From the NCBI RefSeq assembly GCF_910596095.1, contig NC_056535.1:27374505-27438504 (forward strand): a DNA stretch of 64,000 bases. Direction: 5' to 3'. The position numbers were made by a program, and so were the translations under genes. How positions within the stretch are numbered: the stretch's first letter is position 1; each line of letters starts with the position of its first letter. This DNA comes from Thunnus maccoyii. Its lineage: Eukaryota > Chordata > Actinopteri > Scombriformes > Scombridae. Shown here piece by piece: positions 46,501-58,400 of the stretch. The notes beneath the pieces were generated by a model. That model made no database searches. It had not been told where the DNA came from and saw only the letters and a program-made list of their open reading frames with translations.

Positions 46501-47549
46501 CGTTTCTCATTCACCTACACAACCTACTGGTCAGACCAAGTGAGGCTGTAGCGGTAAAATATCTAAATGCATTGAAGTGAATATTGGTGTGTTTTATTCC
46601 TTATTAATTCAACTTATCATTTGTAAGAGAAGGATTTTGTTATTGCTTCTTTCTGAAATCACACAGCCCAGCTTTGACTGCATGGATAAACTTGCAATAA
46701 CAGGATGTTCTAGTTAGTCGTTTGGGAAATTACTTAGCGCCAGCCACCAGCCAAATGCTGGAAAAATAAAAGTGGCTGCTAGATTTCAGACACAAAATAT
46801 TAATTTACTCAAGTGGCTGGTGAATTTGAACATTTATCTGTCAGCGGCTGGTAGATATTCACATTTTAAAAAGTTAATTTCCCACCCTAACAGATCCCCA
46901 TGTCCAATGAGGCTTTTTATTATGTAGTCCCCTTGTCTGACCAGCTCAGCATCTTTTCTATCTCTGTCTAATTTGATTTTCCTAGTAAAGGTAAAGAGGC
47001 ATAAAAATTCATAGAAATAATAATCAACATGCAGCAGGTGAACCAGTCACAAATAAGAAAAAAAACCTTTTCTTGCTCTCTCTCTCTGTCTCTCTCTCTC
47101 TCTGGCCTAATCCTCTAGCAATTGTGGTGGCAGTGTTTGGAGTCTGCTGGGCGCCCTTCCACATCGAGCGGCTCCTGTGGAGTTCCATCAGCCAGTGGAC
47201 CGACTTGATGCACAATGTTTATCAGTATGTCCACATCCTGTCGGGTGTCCTGTTCTACCTCAGCTCCGCGGTCAACCCTATCATCTACAGTCTGCTCTCC
47301 ACACGGTTCAGGGAGTGTTTCCGAGAACTGGTGTGCTCCCAGACGGAGGACAACAGCTCTGTCAGAGACTCACCACCCTTCCCTATTTTACTAGATCCCT
47401 CTGTCTCAAGCACAAGTGCTCAGGCTGAGGGTAAGGACTCTAATGCTTTCATCCCTTTGCTGTCTCCTAACATGACACTGAGCATGGACACTGCAATCCT
47501 CACATGTGCGTGCAAAGAGACACCCTGCAAGACCTCTGATTTGATTTGA
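43583..47549 (+). CDS. nmur1: Neuromedin U receptor (NMUR1-like GPCR), two coding exons
   Basis: Plasma-membrane class A GPCR for neuromedin U/S. Coding exons 43583-44429 and 47119-47549 join in phase 1 across GTGAGT...CTCTAG and give 425 residues, close to the mammalian NMUR1 length. The start is the ATG in AAAATGG. An upstream in-frame ATG at 43454 lies before a strong splice acceptor and is unlikely. The N-terminus has four N-glycosylation sequons (N11, N18, N24, N28). TM1 has GN, and TM2 has SLAMSDLLVLLFGMP. TM3 runs from the disulfide Cys in GGCYFK to SVERY, an ERY motif. PNTSLHG follows TM4. Exon 1 ends in TM6 after the basic RRRQVIKML. Exon 2 has GVCWAPFHIERLLWSSISQW, with the RLLWS..SQWTD stretch closer to NMUR1 than NMUR2, and TM7 has NPIIYSLLS. 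The C-tail is Ser/Thr-rich. The junction codon is Ser (TCA), where the family more often has Phe. No lesion was seen. The orthologue versus paralogue copy (a, b or nmur3) is unresolved. Confidence 0.9.
44430..47118 (+). other. Intron of the neuromedin U receptor gene
   Basis: A 2.69-kb intron within TM6, with a GTGAGT donor and a CTCTAG acceptor. The acceptor's pyrimidine tract is a (CT)n microsatellite at 47078-47104. Otherwise no gene was seen; short open frames at 45509 and 46008 have no signature. Confidence 0.8.
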
Positions 47550-47996
47550 ACAGGCTATAGCACTCTCATGTCCGTTTGGTAAATATGATTATGGTTAAAA
47601 CAGGGGGAAACAGCAAGCCTGCATCTGTTTTACGGCAACAGCATCCACCCACCAGCACCTCTAAAGATCACAAATTACATGTACATGTACCTCGTTTTTT
47701 TATCTTTTTAAAAAAATGATGAAAAGTATAGACAAGTTGGGATTTCCCGGGGGGGTTATGTGCAGGATTATTTTATTTTCATGAGCAGTAACTTCCCATG
47801 CTCTACACTTTTGTAGGGATAAAGCAAACAAGATGTAATGTGTTAATTAGTGAGATTAGTGCTGGTAGGCAGATTTTTTTAACCTTTGGACAGATCCAGG
47901 TTAGCTGTTTCCCCCGTTTCCAGTCAGTATGCTACTGGCTACTGGCACTATGTCCATCGATCTTCAAGAAAGCAAATGAGCATAGAGGAAGAAGAC

Positions 47997-49500
47997 GGTG
48001 TCCTGCATCCCCAGCAGGTCCAGGATGTTGTCTGTGATCTACTGGACTGGTAGTTGATACTGGCCACTCGCTCGGCCATCACATGAGCCAGCAGCGAGAA
48101 GGCGAGGTTGCTGTAGTGACATCGGGAAGAAAGGACTTAGAGTTGAAGAGTATTTTGAAAATTAAGTTTGTTCATGTAGAAAATAAGAGAAATTAGTCAC
48201 CTATTTTAAAGAAATAGTGTGACACATTGGAAAGTACACTTATTCGCTTTGTTGGTAAGAGTTAGATATGAAGGTTGATACCACTTTCATCTATGTTGGT
48301 TAAATATAAAGCCGCAGCAAGCAGCTGGTTAGCTTAGCTTTAAGACTGGAAACAGGAGGAGCCTGGCTTTGTCCAAAGGTGGGAAAAAAGTCTACCAGCA
48401 CCTCCTCCAAAGCTCATCTTGTTCACTGAATCTGTACAAAGTGTAAAAACAAAAAGATCTGGTATTATTGGGGTTGTGTGCTGGACTATTTCAGTCTTTA
48501 TGCTACATGACCTCATCTAACTCTGCAAAAACTCTGAAACTCTGAAAATGAGTAAGTGCATTTTCCAAAATGTTGAACTGTTGCTTTAAACAGTCAGAGT
48601 TTACAAAAAATGATGAAGGAACTCCCCGATCAAATTAGCATCAAGAAGTTTTATCAGTGTTGTCCTTGTGGTGTGACAGCTGTGGTCTTACAAGGTTTTT
48701 AACTTTGATCTTTCATCACTGCATATAACCGCATCTAAAATGCATAAATCCTTAAACACCAGAGCACAGTGCCAGAAGCCAGTTTCTCCTCATGTTTTCA
48801 TAAACAGCTGTGGTGTCTAAGATATCAAAATTTCATTTGAAATCTTTTATTTACTTGAAGGTCAAATATTATGCCAATTAGTGCAATATGAACAGACAGT
48901 TACAATATATATTGTAAGATTTGTGACAGTTAGACTTGACATTTAATTATACGACACTCCTCAGGGGAATGAAAGTCATATTTAAACATAGCGGAACGTA
49001 TAGTGTGTTAATGTCAATCAGACTTGGTGTAGGCAGTAATGCACCTCATATGACTCTCAGTTAATGTTACTGTAATATTTTAAATAGTGGATTATTTATG
49101 TGCAACACTGTGTCTTTCATTCAACTTAAGAGAAGAAAAAGAAACTGTGGTCTAGGAGACAGATTTTAGTTCACTCTTTTCATAGTTTCAGTAACCCAGC
49201 TGCTGTGTGTATACATAGTCGTGTCCATTTCCACCACCAGAATAAAAAAAGTCTCTCAAATGCAGCCCTATCTTTTGATTCTAGCTGATAGAAAAGAAGC
49301 AATTTCACACAAAATTAACTGCCTAGCAAGCAGATTTAAGTTCTATATCTGATTAATACGTTTTCAAAGCCTTGTGTCATATAGTATTGACTGCAGTTGG
49401 AAGTAAGTTGCAGGGAAATTGCTCTTTGTAATCAAATGAATCTACCTGAGAGCTGCTGGCCATCCTGCACAGGAGGAGCAGATCCAATTTGTTCGAACTC
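47997..49500 (-). pseudogene. Truncated duplicate of the lactbl1-like gene
   Basis: This segment matches the functional gene on the same strand. 47997-48120 matches the start of the last exon (56340-56464). 48128-49110 matches the adjacent intron (56465-57400). 49146-49500 matches 59085-59270, the end of the exon with the SxxK motif. Lesions include a 2-nt gain near 48036 that shifts the frame, and loss of the AG splice acceptor at 48121 (CCAG became CCCG). The exon corresponding to 57875-57980 is absent, and only about 60 bp of the SxxK exon remain. It lies 450 bp downstream of the receptor stop codon. Confidence 0.85.
48210..48585. repeat. TTAA-flanked MITE inside the duplicated segment
   Basis: TTAA lies at 48206-48209 and 48586-48589. 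It is the same family as 28000-28369 and the direct paralogue of the copy at 56563-56888, so it was inserted before the segmental duplication. Confidence 0.7.
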
Positions 49501-50032
49501 ACCACATGTTTTTAAAGAGCTTGTACATAAACTTTGATTTAATTGATTTGATTGTTCAACAGTGCCTCCATCTTCCACCTGCTGTCTTATACTGTAACTG
49601 CTGTATGCCTTAGAAGATAAATCCAGAGGGAAAAACAATTGGATCTGATCTGAATGATAACGTGTTGTATCCTTAATTCTTTTTGTTCTCATTTGGAAAA
49701 TTGTTGTGTTGCTGTGAAGCAAAAAGAATGTCATCAAATATGTCTCAGTGTTTCGGTGAAAGTTGTAAACAAAGAATCTAACGCTTTACTGTGAGCTTCT
49801 CCTAATCTTGTTTTATCTCTTGTCACACGGCCAGCTGTCATGTACAGTACATGATTTGACTGATTGGTGAGCTCTTGTTCACTGTGATTGCAAAGTCGAA
49901 AACTGACGATGGCTATTGTGCTATGCCTAATTTAAAAGCTACACATCTAATTTGAAGTTGTCCAAATATGGCTGTTATTTCTATGACTTATGTTAATGCC
50001 TTGTTATTTCTGATGTTTTGCTACTTTGATGA
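49501..50032. other. Intergenic, nothing recognised
   Basis: Lies between the duplicated segment and the L2/CR1-like LINE. No exon was seen. Confidence 0.4.
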
Positions 50033-53000
50033 TTGAAATATGGATGTAGCATAGTGCTGAAGAGTTTTATTCATCATCATGGTTGCATCAGGGGTCTGGA
50101 TACCAAGACCTGGTCATATGCAAGGGCTGCAGTGCCAGCAGAAGGAGAACCCACTGAGCCTGATGTGGACTCTTTTGAGAAACAGGAGATCACTTTCTTC
50201 AACTGCAAGGGAATATCAGTGGATTGCAACAATATTGAGGCTTCATCCTCTTCCCCGAAAAAAACAAAAGCGAGAAATAATTCACATTGTGAGCAGGAAA
50301 CTAAAACAAGCACTGCTCAGCCAGGGGAAGAAACTAAAAGGAAGCAACGTGTCAGTGAGCACCTGACAAAGAAAAATGCTGACATTGCCAGACAGGCGCA
50401 CTTCCTGAGGAAACAAAACAAAATCCAATCCACATGGACAACAAACTGTAAAGTGTTCATGAAACCGAATGGATCACCAGAGGAGGTTAAAGTGCTTGTC
50501 ATCAAGGAGATCACTGATCTGGAAAAGTATCAGTGATGGCAACTCCTGGGAGAACAGCAGCCAAGGTAATGAAACTGTCTCTTGAACTTGAACTCAGGTC
50601 AGCTCGCAAAGAGCGCAGAACGTAACTGACACTAAATATAACATGTCAAGTTTTGACAGATGTACTTCATCTCCATCTGGAGATAATGAACAGCAAACAA
50701 CATTATGAAATATGAAAAACTGGGATGAGATTCTGAATTCACTGAACATAAATTTCAAGATATGGAGAATGATATTGACCCTGAAAATAATGTCTCCAAG
50801 TATCTCACAGACAATTACTGTTGATACACAGATGATCAGTTCAACATGAAGGTCAAGTCACATCATGTCAGTTATTCACTTAAACAGCAGAAGTCTATAT
50901 GCAAACTTTCAAAACATCAAAGAATATTAAAGTCAATCAATGTAATAGCTATATCTGAGACTTGTCTAAGCTCTGGGAAGGTTGTGGACTTTGAATTGAA
51001 TGGATATGAATTGACTTACATGAATAGGAAGAACAAATAAGGAGGAGGTGTAGCTCTTTATGTGGACAAAATCTTCAATTATAGCGGAAAGTATGACAAC
51101 AAATATTGATGATGTGCTTGAAAATATTACCATAGAAAATGTAGAAAAATGTAATTGTTAGTTGTGTATATAGAGCACCTGGATCCAACGTTGAAATATT
51201 TAAGGATAGTATGGAGGGAATGTTTGCTAAAACAAATCAGAGGGTTATGTTAATGTGCGGTGACTTCCATGTAGACCTGCTATACGGTGATCACTAGACC
51301 CAGTAGAATAACATCACACTGTGCCACTCTAATAGATGACATATTCACTAATGTTATGGAGGCAGTACAATGAGAGTGCTATTAATAAATTAAATCAGTG
51401 ACCATTTACCAGTTTTTGTAGTCTATGACAGTAATGATAAGAAGGAAAAGGATGCCAATAACTTTAAATACCAATGAGTGAGAATGAATCCATGACTGCA
51501 TTTAGAAGTGACTTACTAACACAAAACTGGAAAATAATATATGAAGAAGAAGATATAGACAAAGTATATGTAACATTGTTAAAAATATTCAAATCATTGT
51601 ATTGACATTGACAAAAACTGTCCAATAAAATGATACAGCAGAAAACAAAAATAGAGAGATAGTTAGTGGAAAATACTATAGACAATTCATAAGGTATAGA
51701 ACTATAGAGGCAGAAAATAAATATAAAAAATATAAAAATAAGCTAACTAATGTTATGAGGATATGTAAGAAGGAATACTATAATAAAATATTAGAGGATA
51801 ACAAAAACCGCAAATGTAGAACTGATCTAGAAAGTCAAGTTACCTTCAGTATTTTATTGATAATGATAAGACCATAAATAATATGGACAATGTGGTTAAT
51901 GGTTTCAATAAAGTTTTTGTGACCCAGAAACAACAGAAGGGGGGTCTGTTAATTATTATGGGGACAGAAATCCAAGTTCAATTTTTCTGAGACCTTTGGA
52001 AGAAAATGAAATCATCAATATTGTTAGCAAGTGTAAGAATAAAACATCTACTGACTGGAATGAAATTGATATGACAATAGTCAACAATGTCATTGATAGT
52101 ATTGCAAAACCACTAACTCACATTTGTAACTTGTCCTTCCAAACTGGTAAATTTCCAAGTAAAATGAAAATTGCAAAGTTATCCCATTATATAAAGCTGG
52201 GGATAGACACCACTCTACTAATAACAGACCTGTTTCTTTATTTCCCAGTTCTCTAAGATAATGGAAGAACTCTCTATTGAAAGGTTAGACAATTTCATTG
52301 AGGAGCACAATTTGCTGGCTGACAGTCAGTATGGATTCAGAACAAACAGCTCAACATCTTTGGTACTTATTGAATTAATAGAAGAAATTAATAATTGTAA
52401 TAAGTATGCATTGGGAGTATTTATAGATCTAAAAAGGCTTTTGATACCATTGATGAAGATAATAAATTGGAAAGGTATAGTATCACACCTCTTCCTAACA
52501 TACTGCGAGTGAGTGAACTCTAGCGAATAGATTGTGAAAAATTGTCCGGATATACTACGAGCGATGTGGAACAGAGCTGCTGCTTGCCGACAGAGTGCCG
52601 AGGAGCTCTGGAGGAGAGAGCCAAAGGCAGAGCCGAACCCGTTTACCAGCAGGAGGAGAGCTCAGAGTTTATTTTTTAAACTTCTGGGATTAAAAAGTGG
52701 ATTTATCTTCACTCCCACTCTCTCTTCGTCCATGTTGACTGCTGACTGGAGGGGAAATGGAAACGTCAAGGATGTCAGCATCAGCTTTGACCAATGAAAA
52801 TAGAGTTAGGTGCACGAAACTTCGCAAAAATAGAGCCAGGGCAAACGGTTTTTCAAACAAGCAACATGTTGCTCAGCCTGTTCGCTGATGCACGGAGCAG
52901 GTTAAGACATCTTAATTGCGAAACACTAAAACCATCTGATGTTAACTTGTTTGCATCGCGTCCAGTTAGGAATCTGTGTCAGAGGGATTGTGCTGAATTG

Positions 53001-54268
53001 GTGGAGAAGCTATTTAAGAAACAGGCAACAATTTGTAAGGATCAGTGAGCATAAATCAACATGCATGGATATTACTTGTGGAGTCCCTCAAGGGTCAGTA
53101 TTAAGCCAGAAATTGTTCACTTTGTACATAAATGATATATGCAGAGTATCAGAAATACTGAAATTTGTTTTATTTTCAGATGACACTAATATTTTTTGTT
53201 CTGGGGAGAATTTACAGCAGCTTTTTGAGGTGATCACAACGGAAATGAGTAAATGAAAATGGTGGTTTGACATAAACAAACTCTCATTAAATTTGAACAA
53301 AACAAAGATTATGCTGTTTGGAAATTGTAAAACAAACACTCACGTACAAGTGATGATGAAAACATAGAAGGAGTATATGAAAATACATTTCTGGGTGTGA
53401 TATTAGTCCACAAAATCTGCTGGAAACCTCAAATAAGATAATGTGTGAGCAAAGTTAGCAAGGAGTGTTGTAGTTCTGGGAAAAACAAGGCACATTCTGG
53501 ATCATAAAGCATCGTACACTCTGTATTGTTCACCTGTATACCAAATCTGAATTACTGTGTGGTGGTATGATGTAACATGTATAAAAGCACCTTACACTCA
53601 TTATGCATACTATAAAAAAAGAGTCATAAGAATAGTTAACAATGTAAGATATCGTGAACACACTGATGTGCTATTTTTAAAGTCACATGCTTTGAAATTC
53701 ATGGATCTGGTAGAATATAAGACGGCAGAAATAATGTATGAAGCAAGAAACAAGTTACTTCCACACAACATACAAAAAAAACAGTGTGTTCGTACCACTC
53801 TGAAGAGTATGTGTATTTCAATTTGTGGGGTAAATCTGTGGAATGGATTGGATATAGAACTCACGAAAAGTCCAAATATAAATCAATTCAAAAAATAGAT
53901 GTACAAAAAAATCATTTTTAAGAGGTATAGAGATGAGGAAGGGTCGGTAGGATGAACGTCGGGGTAATCGTTTTACCTGATTGACGCAGGGTGGATATTT
54001 GGGTTGTACATAATAACATTGGAATAGTTGTTTGTGAGTTGTATATATGATAAATATTGAGTTAATTGAGTTATAGAGAAGGGGTAGGACCATATAAGTG
54101 TATTCTCCTTTTTGGACATGTAATATCTATTTATGTTGTTTATTTATGTTTATGAGAATTTGCATATTGAGAGTTTGCTGTATATGTTTACTGTTCATTT
54201 TATTTGTTATTCTTATTTTTTTATTTGTTACATGTTCAAAATAAACAAAAAAAACAAACAAACAAAAA
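50033..54268 (+). mobile_element. Degenerate L2/CR1-like LINE
   Basis: Plus-strand remnants are in the expected order. The ORF1 end (50033-50536) has a basic stretch and 'KQNKIQSTWTTNCKVFMKPN...EITDLEKYQ'. The AP-endonuclease part near 50930 has 'VIAISETCLSSGK' and 'GGGVALYV'. Reverse transcriptase blocks are 'YGFRTNSSTSLVLIELIEEI' (52330), 'CGVPQGSVLS' (53080) and 'VLFSDDTNIF', where the usual ADD catalytic motif reads SDD (53170). 'WWFDINKLSLNLNKTKIMLF' follows (53260). The C-terminal block 'RVIRIVNNVRYREHTDVLFL' and 'KSMCISICGVNLWNGLD' lies at 53600-53850. Many stops and frameshifts make it dead. The 3' end has an AATAAA followed by an A-rich tail at 54238-54268. It is 5'-truncated, and a nested insert lies at about 52473-52965. 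The clade call is from recall. Confidence 0.8.
52473..52965. mobile_element. Insertion inside the LINE reverse transcriptase
   Basis: The LINE frame reads 'NKLERY' up to about 52472 and resumes with 'GICVRGIVLNWWRSYLRN' at about 52966. The roughly 490 bases between do not belong to the LINE and are more GC-rich. They contain 'GCACGAAACTTCGCAAAAAT'. I could not define terminal repeats or a clear target duplication, and the class is unknown. Confidence 0.55.
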
Positions 54269-55485
54269 TGATTACTTTCGTGTAATTGCTGCTTGTCTGA
54301 AGGCTGTCTGAGCCTCATCTGACATCTTACACAAAATAACAAGCCTCAACAATAGCAGAGAGTCAACACATGGTATAATTTGCATGTTGATACAATTGCT
54401 CAGTGTAATGGCTTGTAAATGCATGACACCAGTGATTCATTTTCTTCCCACCATCCATCAGAATGAGCTTCAGTCTGTGGGCTGTGACAACGCTGCATTG
54501 CATAACTGAATGCCAGTTTCAATATTTCAATATTTCTACTCCACTTGTTGCGCCCGATGCTTCAAGACTAAGCAACATTTTCAATATCTATTCCATTTCC
54601 ATCCCATCTTCAGACAGGCAATCTAATATAAAAAAGGTAAAATATCAGCCGTTGCCTTATGAGAGTTATTTCCGTCCACTTGAATCTGCCACTTCTTGCG
54701 GCAGTCCAGGCGGTGTATTATTCATATTGGTGTTAGAGGTCAGGATGAATTGAGTCCATTTTTAGGGATTACACAGCAAAGAGTCACACTAGCAACCAAA
54801 AACCTTTCTGTCCTTAATCGCCTCTTTGCTTCTTAGTCACGTCTAAGTGCATGATTTTTGACATAAAATCAGCAATTCAATACCCACGGCAACATCAAGA
54901 TTTAAATAAAAGTGGTGCATATATATTCATGTTTGCCATGAACATGTCCTCATTGTACCTGCTGCAAAGAATACAGTAGTTCATAACACAAAGAAATATT
55001 TTTTGCCTTCACCAATGGGGGATAAATATGTATGAGCCGATAAGTTTGTGGAATTGCTATCATGGTTCAAGAACTGAAAATGAAATATTGTGTGTGTAAA
55101 TGTTCATTTTAATTGCTGTGAGCTGGCCCTCTGCTGTTTCCTCTCATAAAAACTCAAGGACAGAAGAAACAATCTAAGAGTGGTGTGGATGCAGGCAGGG
55201 AAAACACAAGCACTGTATCACCACATTGTGAATGTTCAGGAAGGACCAGAGTAAGAAGGACAGCCATATATATCATTCAACAGAGAGTAATTCATTAATT
55301 CTTTATACAGCTGGGTGAACGGTACGCCAGCCTTCTCTGTGGTCTGTGTAAATCAGGAGCACAATTTCATTTGTGACAGCCAAAAAACTTTTCCATTTGG
55401 TCTCTTACAGCCTCCTTTTTGTTTACACTCCATCACATATCCCAAGGACACACCATTTGTCTTTAGGCTTAAGCATTGCTGCAGT
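54269..55485. other. 3' flank of the lactbl1-like gene
   Basis: No gene or named repeat was recognised. The 3' UTR of the minus-strand gene must lie in its right part; no compelling AATAAA close to the stop was found. Confidence 0.4.
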
Positions 55486-58400
55486 TCAGCTCGAGAAGGT
55501 TGGCCTGCGAGCTATTCTGACCACATTATATGTGTTCAGTCCTGGTGCATCAAAGCCAGGGGACAAACCCCGCTTATCAAACATGTAGAAGTTAAATAAT
55601 TGGCCGTCTTGGGCTTCCAGGGACACTGAGGCTGTGCCAACTTGCAAAACACAAGGGTATTCTTTTTCAAACACCACTCTGAACACGCGTTCAACCAGGT
55701 AATTGAGCTTTATTGTCCTGTATTTCTCTGGGATCAGCTCTTCAATCTGGGGCCCAAATTGCTGCATGATCAGAACTCCGTCCGCCCCGGCTTTGATCTC
55801 ATAGAAGGTGATGTTGCTGTAGGTGAAAAAGCCGATGTAAGGATCTGGGTTTGGGGGCGGGAAGAGGATTTTCTTGGCTTCCCTGAAGGCTTTTTCTACG
55901 GCTGGGATGATGTGGTTGTAGGCCTTGGTTACCACATCCTGGTTCTGAGACCTACTTCCAGCCATGAGCACCACCATGCCAAGCTTCAGTCTTGGCACTA
56001 AGGAGAAGGTAGCCGAGTAGCCATCCAGATCGCCATCTTTTCGCACCACCTCGTAGCCCATCAGCTCGTTAACCTCCCACGGCGTCCCGGTACGGTTGGC
56101 AAAGTAGTCCTTGTCACACCTGAAGAGCGGGGTCAGCATGATCTTCAAGGAGTCTGGCTCCAGCAGCTTGCGGTGATAAGCACCCAACAGCATCATGGCG
56201 AGCTTGGCCAAGTCTGCCGCCGTGGAGAACATCTGACCTGAAGGCCGGTACCAGCCCAGGTCATAGAGCGGGGCTGGTTTTCCATTTGAGTAAACTCCCA
56301 CAGCCATCTGGCTTTGGAGCCCTGGGGTGATGTCGAAACCGGTGTCCTCCATCCCCAGCCGGTCCAAGATGTTATCTGTGATCCACCGCTGGTAGTCGAC
56401 GCTGGCCACTCGCTCGGCCATCACATGAGCCAGCAGCGAGAAGGCGAGGTTGCTGTAGTGACATCTGGAAGGAAGGACGTTAAAGAGTTGAGGAGTATCT
56501 TAAAAAATAAGTTTGTTCATGTAGAAAATAACAGAATTTTTCAAAATCGTCACTGATTTTAAAGAAATAGTTTGACACATTGGGAAGTACACTTATTCAC
56601 TATTCGCTTAGAGTTAGATATGAAGGTTGATACCACTTTCATGTCTGTTGGTTAAATAGCTGGTTAGCTTAGCATTAAGACTGGAAACAGGAGGGGCCTG
56701 GCTTTGTCCAAAGGTGGAAAAAAAGTCTACTAGCACCTCCTCCAAAGCTCATCTTGTTCACTGAATCTGTACAAAGTGTAAAAACAAAAGGATCTGGTAT
56801 TATTGGGGTTATGTGCTGGACTATTTCAGTCTTTATGCTACGTGACCTCATCTAACTCTCTAACTTTCCAAAATGTTGAACTGTTGCCTTAAACAGTCAG
56901 AGTTTACAAAAAATGATGAAGGAACTCCCCGATCAAATCAGCATCAAGAAGTTTTATCAGTGTTGTCCTTGTGGTGTGACAGCTATGATCTTATGAGGTT
57001 TTTAACTTTGATCTTTCATCACTGCATATAACTGAGTCTAAAATGCATAAATCCTTAAACACCAGAACACAGTGCCAGAAGCCAGTTTCTCCTCATGTTT
57101 TCATAAACAGCTGTGGTGTTTAAGATATCAAAATTTAATTTGAAATCTTTTATTTACTTAAAGGTCAAATATTATGCCAATTAGTGCAATATGAACAGAC
57201 AGTTACAATATATATTGTAAGATTTGTAACAGTTAGAATTGACATTTAATTATACGACACTCCTCAGGGGAATGAAAGTCATGTGTGTTAATGTCAATCA
57301 GACTCGGTGTAGGCAGTAACACACCTCATATGACTCTCGGTTAAAGTTACTGTAATATTCTAAATAGTGGATTGTTTATGTGCAACACTGTGTTTTTCAT
57401 CCAAGCTATGATTTCACCTAAAACTGACCAAGACACCTTCAAACCACATACAATAAAGTCCAGGTTTTATCAAAGTAAATGTGGGCTAATTAACAGACAA
57501 TACTAAATGATGACTAGTGGCTATTCCTACATTTTTTTGCACTATTCCAGTTTGATTTGATTTGATTTATTGAACAGGACAGTGTGCAGTATTAAGCATA
57601 AATGATGCACTGCACCAGTGCATCATTTAGCTTGAAACTAATTTGCATCTGTAGTCCATTACAATCAAAACATACAACAGCACAACAACAAACAGTACAA
57701 AGCAAAAATAAAGCAACAACAAAAAAACAAAAAAACCAACCAAACAAACAAAAAAACCCCAAATAATGTAAACTAGGCTCTGTGGTCACAGCTGATTCGC
57801 ACAATCACGTCTATTTGCACAATAGCTGGCACAGAGTGAAATCCTGAAATCAACACAGCATAACAGAAGCTTACTTGGTGCCTGGGTCTGCGACAAGCAC
57901 ATCATCTTGTAGCAGATCGATTGCAGATTGTGTTTTTCCTTTCCAGAGCAGATTTGTGGCCCGGAGTCTCCTGGGAAGACCTGAATTGGTCCACAGTTGA
58001 ATAAACAAACTAAAATTAGCAATTACAAATAGCAAACATAACATGTAATTTGTATTTGTATGCATTAGGCATTTCTTCATCTCAATGTCCTGCTCAAAAA
58101 ATTGCCCCTTACTTTTTATTTCAGCCTGTTGGTTATATCTGCTTCACTTACATGATTACTATGTAGTTTGATGATAAACTGAGACAGCGTATACTATTCA
58201 AAGATTCATGACTCTTTTTGCCTCAGGTGTTTTTCTCATTTTTTATTTTAAATTATTACACAGAGTGAAGTATTACAAATTGAAAAGCTTCTTCAGATAA
58301 ACAGATGCCTGTTTATGTATGACCACAGCAACTCATCTGCTGTGTGGATGTAACTGCTGAAAAGAATCCAGGATGTTTCTGAACAGCTCTCATTTTTCAC

